64,000 nt of DNA from the NCBI GenBank assembly GCA_021813745.1, contig JAKAJO010000026.1, forward strand, positions 19,822 through 83,821. The letters are read 5' to 3'. The translations under genes were made by a program, and so were the position numbers. Below, in pieces: positions 41,812 through 50,946 of this stretch (positions are counted from its first letter, which is position 1; each line of letters opens with the position of its first letter). The notes beneath the pieces are model-generated. The model saw only the letters and a program-made list of their open reading frames with translations, was not told where the DNA came from and did not search any database. The stretch is from Acidobacteriota bacterium. Lineage in GTDB: Bacteria; Acidobacteriota; Terriglobia; Terriglobales; Acidobacteriaceae.

Positions 41812-43458
41812 CTAATCGGGCGGCGGATAAAAGGGGAGCTTGTCGTTAATTTCATTGGCGCGGCGAATAGTGACATCGTTCAGAAGCAAGGCGGGTGCGA
41901 GCACTGTCTGGGGGATATCCCCGGAGTAGTTGGCGACCCAGAGGTCTCGGCCGGCGGCAAGGATACTGGAGCGAAGGGTGCGCTGGTCGAGGTCGTCGAG
42001 AGAAGCTCCGCGAACGAGCTGGCGGCTGCCGCTGGGGGTAACACGGTAGAGCAGGCGCGGGTTCATGCCGGGGCCAAAGGTCTCGACTTCATAGACATGA
42101 TCGAGGGTATTCTCACTGGCGGCGGCGAGGAGCCTGCGGCTAAGATCTGCGCTGGATAAGCCGTTGGCGGCGGTGATTTTGAAGACACCGATGGAGGGCT
42201 GCGGAGGGCCTGTAATCCCAGCGCGACCATGACCGTTGGAATGCGGGACGTCGCGCACGGGCTCGCGACCGATGAGGTAATTCTGAAGGACACCGTGGTC
42301 GACGACCTCAACTCGCTGAGCGGGTACAGCTTCATCGTCGATGGAATAAGAGCCGACGAGGCCGGTGCCATTCCAGGTCCTCAGGGAGGGATCGTCGGTG
42401 ACGGTGAAAGTGTCAGGCAGGATGCGCGTATGGTAACTGGAGGCGTAAGGGCCGTTGGTGCGCGCCTCACTGCCGAGCGGCGGGCGGGTGGCGGCGACTC
42501 CGGGAGCAAGCAGGAACCGGAAGGTGTCGGCGCTGGCGTCAGCGGTGAGCAGGACGGGACCGTGGTACTCCGCTTCGACGATAGGCGCCCGGCGGAGTTC
42601 GCCAAGCGATGCGATGAGAGAGAGAACGTGCTGCTCGAAAACCTCGGGCTTGTCGAGGTCTGTGATGGAGGCGCCGGTGGAGGCGTAGGAACGGTCGAGA
42701 TGCATGCCATCGTCGGCCTGTGTGCCAACGGCAATCCCTTCCTGATAGGTGGCCTTGCTCGTGCGAACGATGGAGCCCTCACTGTTGACGATCCAAGTCG
42801 TGACGGCGCGGGCGCGAAAGATGGTGGAGCTGTACTGGATATTGCGCTCGAGAGCGGCGACAGATGCGGCAGTTCGATAGAGGCCGCTGGCTCGGGCGAT
42901 GCGCGTGGTCCAGGCGCCCTGATCGATGTGAAGCTGGATGGGTTCGTCCATGGCGAAGGTGGGCTGCTCATGGCTGAAGTCGTCGGCCTGGGGCAGGGTC
43001 TGGACCTGACGGAGAGCGGCCTGCTTGCGCGCGTAAGCGTCCAGTGCGTTCTTATAAGCGAGGTCCGTGGCGGACCAGAGAGCAGAGCGGAGGGCGATGG
43101 AGTCGTCGTCGAGCGCGGCGAGCTGGACGGCGCCGTCACCGCGTGCGGTGGAGCTATCGGTTTTGTAGTTGCCGACGCGGACGGTGACCCGGGCGATACG
43201 AGCATGGTTGCTCTCAGTCCCGATTGTGGCGCCGAAGGAGGCGCTGGTCTGGAAGTCCTGGACATCTTCGATGCGGTACTGAATGAAGAAGGGCTTTTGA
43301 AAGCCGGGGAGCTGGAGCTGGTTCTCGCTACGGTCAAGCTCGGTGAGCATGGCGGCGAGGACGGGGTCTTTTGGGGTGTCGGCGCGCGAGGGTTGCGCTG
43401 CGGCGAGGGTAGGCAAAGCGAGGCTGAAGGAGAGCGCGGCGGCGGCGAAGCGGTTCAT
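41812..43458 (-). CDS. Exported TldE/PmbA-like protein lacking the zinc motif
   Basis: A 548-residue protein with a signal peptide (AAALSFSLALPTLAAA). It aligns along its whole length with the protein encoded just upstream (43455-45206): the same order of VTVRVGN strands, FDFSHEQP-type segment, FRARAVTTWIVNSEGS, VLLTADASADTFRFLLAP, SYSIDDEAVPAQRVEVVDHG and SNGHGRAG. Where the partner has HEVLGH, this one has FRFLLAP, so it cannot bind zinc the same way. This is the relationship of TldD to TldE. Its ATG overlaps the partner's stop by 4 bases (ATGA). A catalytically silent subunit of an exported heterodimer is inferred. Confidence 0.8.
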   Translation of the reverse strand: MNRFAAAALSFSLALPTLAAAQPSRADTPKDPVLAAMLTELDRSENQLQLPGFQKPFFIQYRIEDVQDFQTSASFGATIGTESNHARIARVTVRVGNYKTDSSTARGDGAVQLAALDDDSIALRSALWSATDLAYKNALDAYARKQAALRQVQTLPQADDFSHEQPTFAMDEPIQLHIDQGAWTTRIARASGLYRTAASVAALERNIQYSSTIFRARAVTTWIVNSEGSIVRTSKATYQEGIAVGTQADDGMHLDRSYASTGASITDLDKPEVFEQHVLSLIASLGELRRAPIVEAEYHGPVLLTADASADTFRFLLAPGVAATRPPLGSEARTNGPYASSYHTRILPDTFTVTDDPSLRTWNGTGLVGSYSIDDEAVPAQRVEVVDHGVLQNYLIGREPVRDVPHSNGHGRAGITGPPQPSIGVFKITAANGLSSADLSRRLLAAASENTLDHVYEVETFGPGMNPRLLYRVTPSGSRQLVRGASLDDLDQRTLRSSILAAGRDLWVANYSGDIPQTVLAPALLLNDVTIRRANEINDKLPFYPPPD

Positions 43459-45206
43459 TGGGCCTCCTTGACGGCTGCGGAAGGTGCCGCTGCGGGTGCA
43501 CCGGGAATCGGCAAAATGGGAGGTCGGGCTCTGTCCTGCGGTTGGCGCTGCGTTTCAATTTCACTGACGAGCATGGCCGGCGCGACAGCACTGACGGGAA
43601 TGGTGCCTGACTCGGCACCGCACTCTCCGTTAAAGACTTCGCTCTGGTTGCCGGTGGCGAGGATGCGCTTCAACGCCGCGAGCGGAGTGCCAACGATACT
43701 GACCCCGCGGACAAGTTCGTCGGGACGGCCGTCAACGTAGACGCGATAGACGACGAGGGGGATCACCTGGAAGGCCTGGGGCGAACTGCGCGTGGTGACG
43801 GCGAACCCGGAGGAGATGTCTTCAAAGTAAAGGCCGTAGGGTTTGCCCTGCTTGCGGGCTTCTTCAATGAGCTGCTTGCGGAGGCTCGCTTCTGTCTCCG
43901 TCCTTGTGGAGGTGACGATGAGGTTCCCTTGGCGGCCTGTGGGAACACGGCCGGATTCTGCGCGGCCATGGCCATTGGAGAGGGAAAAGCTGGCGATGGG
44001 CAGGCGCGACATCAGGAATGTTTTAAGGACGCCGTTTTGGATGAGGTCAACGCGCTGGGCCTTCTGGCCTTCGTCATCATAGGCATAGCTTCCACTCAAC
44101 CAGGTCCTCTGAAAGGTGGTGCGGGTTGGGTCGTCGGATACGGAAAGGAAGCTGGGCAGGATGTCTTTGCCAATGTCTTTGGTAAAGGTCTGGCCTTCTT
44201 CGTCGCCGCGCTGGCGCTGGCCCTCCAGGCGGTGGCCGAGAACTTCATGGAAGAAGACGGCGGCGGCGCGTCCAGAAAGAATGGCAGGGCCGTCGAACGG
44301 CTGCGTGACGGGAGCGACGCGGAGCGCTTCAAGACTTTGGCCAAGCGAACGCGCTTCGGCTTCCAGTTCGGCCTGGCCAGGGAGGCCGGCGGGAGTTTCG
44401 GCCTCAAAGGTCTGGTCGCGAAAAAGCTCCATGCCATCGTCAGCGCGAGTAAGGGCAACAATGACAATGCGCGCTTCAAGATGAGGCTGCACAATGCGCG
44501 ATCCCTCGGATGAAACAAAGTAGTCGGTCTGATTCACGACGCTGAGGGAAACGAGATTCTGGTAGACGTGGGGATACTGGCGGAAGACGCGGGAGAGCGC
44601 AGCAATGCGCTGCTCCCATGCGGCGCGGTCGAGAGTCACGGGTGCTGCGGGCTTGCCGAGGTAAACCTGGGGGGCCTGGTGGCTGAAGTCGGGTGACGTG
44701 TCTTCTTCCTTCGCGCGAACCTGCGCTTCAGTTTTGACGCGGAGATAGTTGTCGATGGCGTTGCCATATCCGTTGTTGGTGGCACCCCACAGGGACCGCG
44801 CGATCGCGGCCCGATCGTCAACGAGCGGGAGCTGGACGCTGTTCACGGCGGACTGATGATGATCGCCGTGCGTGTTGTCGAGCGCGGGCGTACCGACGCG
44901 GACCTGAACGTCGGCAGTCCGGATATGGCTGGAATTGCTGCCGACGAGTGCGCCGAATTGGGCGCGGATTGAGACGGATGTCACGTCGTTCACGGAGTAA
45001 CTGAGGAAATAGGGCGGAGGTAGCTTGTCATCCCCCTGATGTCCGAGCGAGGTGAAGGCGCGATGGAGCTCGTCGCTCATGGCGTCAAGTAGAACGGATG
45101 ACTGTTGGGAGTGGGCATGGGAAGCACCGGCGGCGAGCAAGAGAAGAGTGGCGGCAGGCGTTGCGCGAAGGGAGCGCCGGAGTGCGCGAGCGGGACGAAG
45201 TGGCAT
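43455..45206 (-). CDS. Exported TldD-like zinc metallopeptidase
   Basis: A 583-residue protein with a signal peptide (TPAATLLLLAAGASHA). The TldD metal motif FFHEVLGHRLEG (His 320, Glu 321, His 325) is intact. YAYDDEGQKAQRVDLIQNGV, FSLSNGHGRAESGR and the C-terminal ECGAESGTIPVS follow, the last with the Cys-containing segment of TldD-type enzymes. Classical TldD/TldE is a cytoplasmic protease that clips peptides such as microcin precursors, so the leader is unusual. The frame extends to a TTG at 45215, but the ATG at 45206 is preferred. It is first of two coupled genes and divergent from the M48 gene, with 78 bases between. Confidence 0.88.
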   Translation of the reverse strand: MPLRPARALRRSLRATPAATLLLLAAGASHAHSQQSSVLLDAMSDELHRAFTSLGHQGDDKLPPPYFLSYSVNDVTSVSIRAQFGALVGSNSSHIRTADVQVRVGTPALDNTHGDHHQSAVNSVQLPLVDDRAAIARSLWGATNNGYGNAIDNYLRVKTEAQVRAKEEDTSPDFSHQAPQVYLGKPAAPVTLDRAAWEQRIAALSRVFRQYPHVYQNLVSLSVVNQTDYFVSSEGSRIVQPHLEARIVIVALTRADDGMELFRDQTFEAETPAGLPGQAELEAEARSLGQSLEALRVAPVTQPFDGPAILSGRAAAVFFHEVLGHRLEGQRQRGDEEGQTFTKDIGKDILPSFLSVSDDPTRTTFQRTWLSGSYAYDDEGQKAQRVDLIQNGVLKTFLMSRLPIASFSLSNGHGRAESGRVPTGRQGNLIVTSTRTETEASLRKQLIEEARKQGKPYGLYFEDISSGFAVTTRSSPQAFQVIPLVVYRVYVDGRPDELVRGVSIVGTPLAALKRILATGNQSEVFNGECGAESGTIPVSAVAPAMLVSEIETQRQPQDRARPPILPIPGAPAAAPSAAVKEAQ

Positions 45207-45284
45207 AGAAGTCAATTAGAATCGGGCACGTGTGCGAACCGGCACGATGGATACAGCATCGCCTGTCGTGGAGGGATATGTCCA

Positions 45285-46616
45285 ATGGGTTGTCGCGGCG
45301 TAGGAGGAATGGTGCTGAGTCTGGCCCTGGGCATCGGGCTGGCGCGTACGGCGCAGCAGGCAATGGGACAAACGGCTCCGACTGGGTCAAACGCTGATGT
45401 GAGGCTGTTAGCGGCCGCAAACGAGGATGCGTACCGGCTTCCGCCGGAGGAACTCAAGAAGGCGCACGCACTGGGGCGGATCCGGGATGTGCTGGGGATT
45501 GTGGCGCCATTGTGGGATCTGGTTGTTGCGTGGCTGCTATTGGCGACCCGACTGGCGGCGCGCGCGGACCGCTGGGTGAAAGGTGTGCATCGCAAACAAT
45601 GGGTACAGGGACTTCTGTTCTTTGCGTTGTTTGTGACGGTGGCGTCCGCGGCAGATTTGCCTCTGGAGTGGTTTGCCCACCACGTGAGTCTGCAGTTCGG
45701 CATTAGCGTGCAGAGTTGGGCGAGCTGGACAGCGGATTGGCTGAAGGCTCTGGGGCTTTCTGTGGGGATTGGCGCTCCGGTGCTTCTTTTGTTTCATGGC
45801 GTAGTGCGGCGGTGGCCGCGGCGCTACTGGCTGGGAGCATGGGTGGTGGCGGTGCCGCTGATGGCGCTGGGGGTGTTTGTCGGGCCGCTGTTGGAGCCAA
45901 TCTTTAACCACTTTGAACCGCTGCAGAAGGCGGATCCGGCGCTGGTGGCAGAGCTGGAAAGGGTGGTGGATCGGACTGGGGCGGAGATCCCACCAGAGCG
46001 CATGTTCCTGATGAAGGCCAGCGCCAAGACGAACGGGCTGAATGCCTGGGTGAGCGGATGGGGAGCGACCAAGCGCCTTGTGGTGTGGGATACGACAGTG
46101 GATCGCGTGCCGAATGACGAGGTGCTGTTCATCTTTGCGCACGAGACAGGACACTACGTGCTGCACCACCTTCCAAAGATGATGGCCGTATCAGCGATGC
46201 TGATGCTGTTCGGCTTCTGGGCCTGCGCGCGGGTGGCAGAGTGGATGCTGCGCCGGTTTGGCGGGCGATGGGGCGTGGGTGGGCTGGAGAGCCGCGCCGG
46301 ATTCGGCGTGCTGTTGCTGGCGGTTTCACTGGGCGGAATCGTGGCGGAGCCGCTCGCAAATGGGCTGAGCCGGTACGTGGAGCACCAGGCGGATGTCTAC
46401 GGACAGGAGGCGCTGCACGGGATTGTGGCGGACCCGCAGGAGACGGCTGTGGCGGCATTTAACCGGCTGGGTGAAGCATGGCTGGAGGAGCCGCATCCGA
46501 ATCCGGTGATTGTATTTCTGCTGTACAACCACCCTTCGACGCAGAGCCGGGCGCAGTTTGCGAAGGAATATGATCCGTGGGCGCACGGCGGGCACGGAGA
46601 ATTCTTCCGGAAGTAG
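45285..46616 (+). CDS. Membrane M48-family metalloprotease (Ste24-like)
   Basis: A 443-residue polytopic protease. The order of elements is Ste24/CAAX protease-like: an N-terminal hydrophobic leader, several membrane helices (about 55-210), FVGPLLEPIFNHFEPL, KTNGLNAWVSGWGATKRLVV, the zinc motif FIFAHETGHYVLHH, two more helices, and the third ligand in SRYVEHQADVYGQEAL. The end carries NHPSTQSR, also seen in the family. The ATG at 45285 is preceded by GGAGGGATATG; earlier frame is not needed. It is expected to cleave substrates at or in the inner membrane; substrates are unknown. Confidence 0.9.
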   Translation: MGCRGVGGMVLSLALGIGLARTAQQAMGQTAPTGSNADVRLLAAANEDAYRLPPEELKKAHALGRIRDVLGIVAPLWDLVVAWLLLATRLAARADRWVKGVHRKQWVQGLLFFALFVTVASAADLPLEWFAHHVSLQFGISVQSWASWTADWLKALGLSVGIGAPVLLLFHGVVRRWPRRYWLGAWVVAVPLMALGVFVGPLLEPIFNHFEPLQKADPALVAELERVVDRTGAEIPPERMFLMKASAKTNGLNAWVSGWGATKRLVVWDTTVDRVPNDEVLFIFAHETGHYVLHHLPKMMAVSAMLMLFGFWACARVAEWMLRRFGGRWGVGGLESRAGFGVLLLAVSLGGIVAEPLANGLSRYVEHQADVYGQEALHGIVADPQETAVAAFNRLGEAWLEEPHPNPVIVFLLYNHPSTQSRAQFAKEYDPWAHGGHGEFFRK

Positions 46617-46652
46617 GGAAAGCAAAGGCAGATTTCTTGCGAAAATGGGCGT

Positions 46653-46946
46653 ATGCAATTTCTGACAGTGTCACGACGGCGAGTGGAACAGTTTCCAGCA
46701 GAGGCGTTTGCGGGGGAGTTGGCGGTGCGCGAGACGCAGCGCGCGAAGGAACTGTATGCGGCGGGGATCCTGCGGCAGATTTGGAAGCGCGGCGACGTGC
46801 CGGGAGCAGCGATTGTCTGGGAGGCCGCGAGTGAGGCTGAGGTGAGAGCGGCGCTTGAAAGCCTGCCGATGTTTGCGGCTGGGATGCTGGAACTTGTGGT
46901 GCTCACCCCGCTGGAGCCTTACCCAGGGTTTGGACCGGGCAGGTAG
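46653..46946 (+). CDS. Muconolactone isomerase-like small protein
   Basis: A 97-residue ferredoxin-fold protein. MQFLTVSRRRVEQFPAEAFA, ETQRAKELYAAGILRQIWKR and AAIVWEAASEAEVRAALESL followed by LPMFAAGMLELVVLTPLEPY match the muconolactone delta-isomerase family fold. No aromatic catabolism genes are nearby, so the true substrate is doubtful. It lies 36 bases after the M48 gene and upstream of the glycine-cleavage genes. Confidence 0.75.
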   Translation: MQFLTVSRRRVEQFPAEAFAGELAVRETQRAKELYAAGILRQIWKRGDVPGAAIVWEAASEAEVRAALESLPMFAAGMLELVVLTPLEPYPGFGPGR

Positions 46947-47061
46947 CGCGGCCGTCGGAGTTGGATGGCGCGAAAACGGCGGCTTTTCCTCACAGTGTGT
47001 CGGCGGGCACAGGTCGTACACTAAGATTTCGCTATTTTGCTGTTGAGGAGAGGACTGCGTC

Positions 47062-47451
47062 ATGGCGTATCCGACAAATTATCGATACACGAAGGAACAT
47101 GAATGGATCGTGCTGGAGGGCAACACGGGCACGATTGGAATTACGGACTACGCGCAGAATTCGCTGGGAGACATTGTGTATGTGGATGCGCCAAAGGTCG
47201 GCGACTCGGTGACTGCGAATCAGACGTTTGGATCGGTGGAGAGCGTGAAGGCGGTGAGCGATCTCTACTCGCCGGTGAGCGGCACGGTGACAGCGGTGAA
47301 CGAGTCACTGAAGACGACGCCGGACAAGATCAACGAGGCTCCTCATGAGACGTGGATCATCAAAGTGGAGCTCAGCAATCCCTCAGAGTGGGAAAATCTG
47401 CTGGATGCGGCCGCCTACGAAAGCTTTGTGAGCGAGGAGACCGGGGCATAG
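47062..47451 (+). CDS. gcvH: Glycine cleavage system H protein
   Basis: The 129-residue lipoyl carrier that shuttles the aminomethyl group between P, T and L proteins. YTKEHEWIVLEGNTGTIGIT is the family N-terminus, LGDIVYVDAPKVGDSVTANQ follows, and the lipoylated Lys is in FGSVESVKAVSDLYSPVSG. The end NPSEWENLLDAAAYESFV is standard. GAGGAGAGGACTGCGTC precedes the ATG. It is followed, after 138 bases, by gcvPA and gcvPB. No gcvT is present in the window. Confidence 0.97.
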   Translation: MAYPTNYRYTKEHEWIVLEGNTGTIGITDYAQNSLGDIVYVDAPKVGDSVTANQTFGSVESVKAVSDLYSPVSGTVTAVNESLKTTPDKINEAPHETWIIKVELSNPSEWENLLDAAAYESFVSEETGA

Positions 47452-47589
47452 CGCCGGTCGTACGCGGCCTGTCCGGCCGCGCGGAATCGCAGAACCAATT
47501 CTGAAATGCATTTCTGGTGGCTGTGAACGAGGCCCAGCCGCCTGAGCTGTTTTGGTGAGACGCAAGAGGCGAGGAGCTGAGAGCAATCC

Positions 47590-48939
47590 ATGCGCTATTT
47601 ACCGAAGTCCGATGCGGAGCGCGAGCAGATGCTTGCGGAGATCGGCGCGAAGTCGATTGATGAGTTGTTCAGCGTGATTCCGGAGGAGTACCGGCTAGAA
47701 CGGGACCTGAAGATTCCGCGGCAGCAGGCGGAGAGCGAAATTATTCGCTACTTCAAGGACGCAGGGCAAAAGAACGCGACAGACTACGCGAGTTTTCTGG
47801 GCGCAGGTGCGTATCGGCACTACCGCCCGGTGATTATCGATTCGCTGGTGCAGCGCGGCGAATTTCTGACGAGCTATACGCCGTATCAGGCGGAGATGAC
47901 TCAGGGGACGCTGCAGGCGATTTTTGAGTTTCAGACGATGATTGCCGAGCTGACCGGGATGGACGTGGCCAACGCGAGCATGTATGACGGCTCCACGGGC
48001 GCGGCAGAGGCCGTGCTGATGGCCATGCGCGTGACAGGGCGGCACAAGGCCGTAGTGGCACGAACCGTGCACCCGGAGTACCGCGAGGTGCTGGCAACCT
48101 ATCTGCGGCACAGGGAACTAGCGACGGCGGAAATTCCCTATGACGCCAAGACCGGGCGTGTGGATATGGCGGCTCTGGAGACAGCAGTCACCGAAGAGAT
48201 GGCCGCAGTCCTTGTGCAGAGCCCCAACTTTTTCGGCATCATTGAGGACATTCCCGCAATTGCAGAGATCGCGCACAAAAAGGGTGCGCTGCTGATTGTG
48301 TCGATTGCAGAAGCGGTCAGCCTCGGTGTGGTGCAGCCTCCGGTGGAAGCGGACATCGTAAGCATGGAGGCGCAGAGCTTTGGCGTGGCGCTGAGCTACG
48401 GTGGACCGTTCTGCGGGGTGATTGCGGCGAAGGAGCAGTACCTTCGACAGATGCCGGGGCGTCTTGCAGGGCAAACGGTGGACAAGGATGGCAACCGCGG
48501 CTTTGTGCTGACCCTATCGACGCGGGAGCAGCACATCCGGCGCGAGAAAGCGACGTCAAATATCTGCACGAATCAGGCGTTAGTGGCTCTGATGGCAACG
48601 ATCTTCCTGACGGTATATGGGAAAGAAGGAATTCGTGAGCTGGCGGAGCACAACCTGGCGAAGGCGGCCTATGCGGCGCGGGAGTTGAGCGCGGTTTCCG
48701 GTGTGCGGTTGCGATTTGATGGGGCGCCAAGGTTTCACGAGTTTGTTCTGCAAACAGACGAGGTACCGTCGCTTTGGCAACAGCGGCTGATTGACGAAAG
48801 GATCGTAGGCGGCGTGGAGCTGGGCCGCTGGTATCCGGAATTGAAGGACGCCACTCTGTGGTGCGCGACCGAGGTTGTGACGCGCGAGCAGATCGATGCA
48901 GCGGCGAAGGTGCTGGCTGCAGGGCTGGTGGAGGCGTGA
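47590..48939 (+). CDS. gcvPA: Glycine dehydrogenase (decarboxylating) subunit 1
   Basis: A 449-residue N-terminal half of the split P protein, which decarboxylates glycine and loads the H protein. Landmarks are [80 protein letters not shown] and [19 protein letters not shown]. Length is normal for the two-subunit form. The stop shares one base with the gcvPB start. Confidence 0.97.
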   Translation: MRYLPKSDAEREQMLAEIGAKSIDELFSVIPEEYRLERDLKIPRQQAESEIIRYFKDAGQKNATDYASFLGAGAYRHYRPVIIDSLVQRGEFLTSYTPYQAEMTQGTLQAIFEFQTMIAELTGMDVANASMYDGSTGAAEAVLMAMRVTGRHKAVVARTVHPEYREVLATYLRHRELATAEIPYDAKTGRVDMAALETAVTEEMAAVLVQSPNFFGIIEDIPAIAEIAHKKGALLIVSIAEAVSLGVVQPPVEADIVSMEAQSFGVALSYGGPFCGVIAAKEQYLRQMPGRLAGQTVDKDGNRGFVLTLSTREQHIRREKATSNICTNQALVALMATIFLTVYGKEGIRELAEHNLAKAAYAARELSAVSGVRLRFDGAPRFHEFVLQTDEVPSLWQQRLIDERIVGGVELGRWYPELKDATLWCATEVVTREQIDAAAKVLAAGLVEA

Positions 48940-50477
48940 TGGCGACGGAGTCGATTGAGCGCAAGACAGTGGGCAAGGTGAGGCCGCACCAGACGCAGAA
49001 TGAAGGTCTGGTATTTGAGAAGTCGTCGCCGGGCAAGAAAGCATACAAGCTTCCCCCGCTCGATGTGCCGGCGGTGGATGCATCTTCTCTTCTTGGAGAA
49101 ACGCATCGGCAAGCCTCTGCGGGGCTGCCGGAGTTGAGCGAGATTGAAATCATCCGGCATTTTACGCGGCTCTCGACGTGGAACTACGCGATTGACCTGG
49201 GAATGTATCCCCTCGGTTCATGCACGATGAAGTACAACCCGCGGGTGAACGAGTTTGTGGCGCGGATTGAAGGGCTGGCGGAGGCGCATCCTTACCGGCC
49301 CGATGCGCAGGCGCAGGGAATTCTTGAGGTGATTGACCTGTTGCAGAAGTGCCTGACGGAAATCACGGGCATGGATGCGATTACGCTGCAGCCGGCAGCA
49401 GGCGCGCATGGCGAGTTCACGGGCATCCTGCTGGTGCGGGCGTGGCATGAGTCGCAGGGCAATGCGCGGAAGAAGATCCTGATTCCCGATTCGGCGCATG
49501 GAACGAATCCGGCGACGGCGGCCATCTGCGGCTACGCGGTGGAAAACCTGAAATCGAACAGCGAGGGCGGGATTGACCTGGAGGCGCTGGAGCGACAGGT
49601 GGATTCAGAGACAGCCGCGCTGATGCTGACAAATCCCTCGACCATCGGGGTATTTGAGAGCCAGATTCACCGCATTGCGGACATTCTGCACGCCAAGGGC
49701 GCGCTGCTTTACATGGATGGCGCCAACATGAACGCGCTGGTGGGCAAGGTGCGGCCAGGAGACTTTGGCGTGGACGTGATGCACCTGAACCTGCACAAGA
49801 CGTTTTCCACGCCGCATGGCGGAGGCGGACCAGGATCGGGTCCGGTGGCGTGCAAGAGGTTTCTGGAGCCGTTTCTGCCCACGCCGGTGCTGGTGCGGAG
49901 CGCTGGCGAACCCCAGAGTTCGGTGACGATCTCTGCGGCACCCGGTGCGCTGCACTGGGAGTATGACAGGCCGCAATCCGTCGGACGGGTGCGCGCGTTC
50001 TATGGAAATACCGGGATGTTCATCCGGGCGCTGGCGTACATTCTGGCGAACGGACCGGATGGGCTGCGGCAGACGACCGAGGATGCCGTGCTGAACGCAA
50101 ATTACGTGCGGGCCAAGCTCGAGGACTTGTTTGAGCTGCCGTACAAAACGGCGTCGATGCACGAGGTAGTCTTCAGCGACAAGCGTCAGGCGGCCAAAGG
50201 TGTGAAAACGGGTGATTTTGCCAAGCGGCTGATCGATTATGGGTTTCATCCGTATACCGTGAGCTTTCCTCTGATTGTGCCGGGCGCGCTGATGATTGAG
50301 CCGACGGAGAGCGAGTCGAAGGAAGAGTTGGACCTGTTCATCGAGGCGATGCGGTCAATTGCGCGCGAGGTGGAGGAGACGCCGGAACTGGTGAAGACCG
50401 CGCCGCACTCAACGCGGGTCAGCCGGCTTGACGAAGTGCAGGCGGCGCGCAAACCGGTGTTGCGCTGGCGGGGATAA
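48939..50477 (+). CDS. gcvPB: Glycine dehydrogenase (decarboxylating) subunit 2
   Basis: The 512-residue catalytic half of the split P protein. The pyridoxal-phosphate lysine is in MHLNLHKTFSTPHGGGGPGS. Other landmarks are YPLGSCTMKYNPRVNE, LQPAAGAHGEFTGILLVRAW, IPDSAHGTNPATAAICGY and LMLTNPSTIGVFE. The ATG at 48939 overlaps the gcvPA stop by one base (TGATG), so the longer frame upstream is excluded. Confidence 0.97.
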   Translation: MATESIERKTVGKVRPHQTQNEGLVFEKSSPGKKAYKLPPLDVPAVDASSLLGETHRQASAGLPELSEIEIIRHFTRLSTWNYAIDLGMYPLGSCTMKYNPRVNEFVARIEGLAEAHPYRPDAQAQGILEVIDLLQKCLTEITGMDAITLQPAAGAHGEFTGILLVRAWHESQGNARKKILIPDSAHGTNPATAAICGYAVENLKSNSEGGIDLEALERQVDSETAALMLTNPSTIGVFESQIHRIADILHAKGALLYMDGANMNALVGKVRPGDFGVDVMHLNLHKTFSTPHGGGGPGSGPVACKRFLEPFLPTPVLVRSAGEPQSSVTISAAPGALHWEYDRPQSVGRVRAFYGNTGMFIRALAYILANGPDGLRQTTEDAVLNANYVRAKLEDLFELPYKTASMHEVVFSDKRQAAKGVKTGDFAKRLIDYGFHPYTVSFPLIVPGALMIEPTESESKEELDLFIEAMRSIAREVEETPELVKTAPHSTRVSRLDEVQAARKPVLRWRG

Positions 50478-50946
50478 GACCGCGGGACATGTCGCCAGTG
50501 ACACTCGGACGTGCGTAGATTTTGATCTCGAAAGAGACCCTTAGCCAGGTACCGTGGTAATCACTCTCGATACGCTTTTTGTCTTTTTTGGGGGCAAAGT
50601 GGACACGGGAAGGCCATATATTGATAGGACTGGCTCCTTTGTAGCGTGGTTTTCCTTGATCAGAGGGCGATGTGGGATGCTCTGATCGCTGGTGCATTTG
50701 GGTCAGTGAGCCGTTCCTGGTCAGGTCAGTCCGAGGGGTCGCTTGAACGCAGGCCGGCCGCGGAGCGGAGGGCTTCTCCCGCAATTCGTCCCCGTCGGCA
50801 CAAAGGTGGGATTGCCCGCCGGGCGGGTATGGGTGTAGGGATAGCTGAGAGCGGGCGCGCTGGAGTTCAGGCGGCCGCCATGGGGCTAAGGGGGTCGATT
50901 GCAGAGGCTCTGGGAATCAATCGCCGGAGCCGGGCAAGGAGTCACC
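50478..50946. other. Intergenic stretch before the TadE/TadG-like operon
   Basis: No convincing gene on either strand. It holds a T-rich patch (about 50575-50595) and ends in GGCAAGGAGTCACC, the ribosome binding site of the following gene. The promoter of the Tad-like genes should be here, but I cannot place it. Confidence 0.45.

Noticed and set aside
42229..43740. A 503-codon plus-strand frame over the TldE-like gene
   Set aside because: Antisense shadow; the minus-strand pair shows signal peptides, coupling and TldD motifs.
46947..47061. Glycine riboswitch before gcvH
   Set aside because: The gap is only 115 bases and I see no paired GGAGA-type aptamer pattern.
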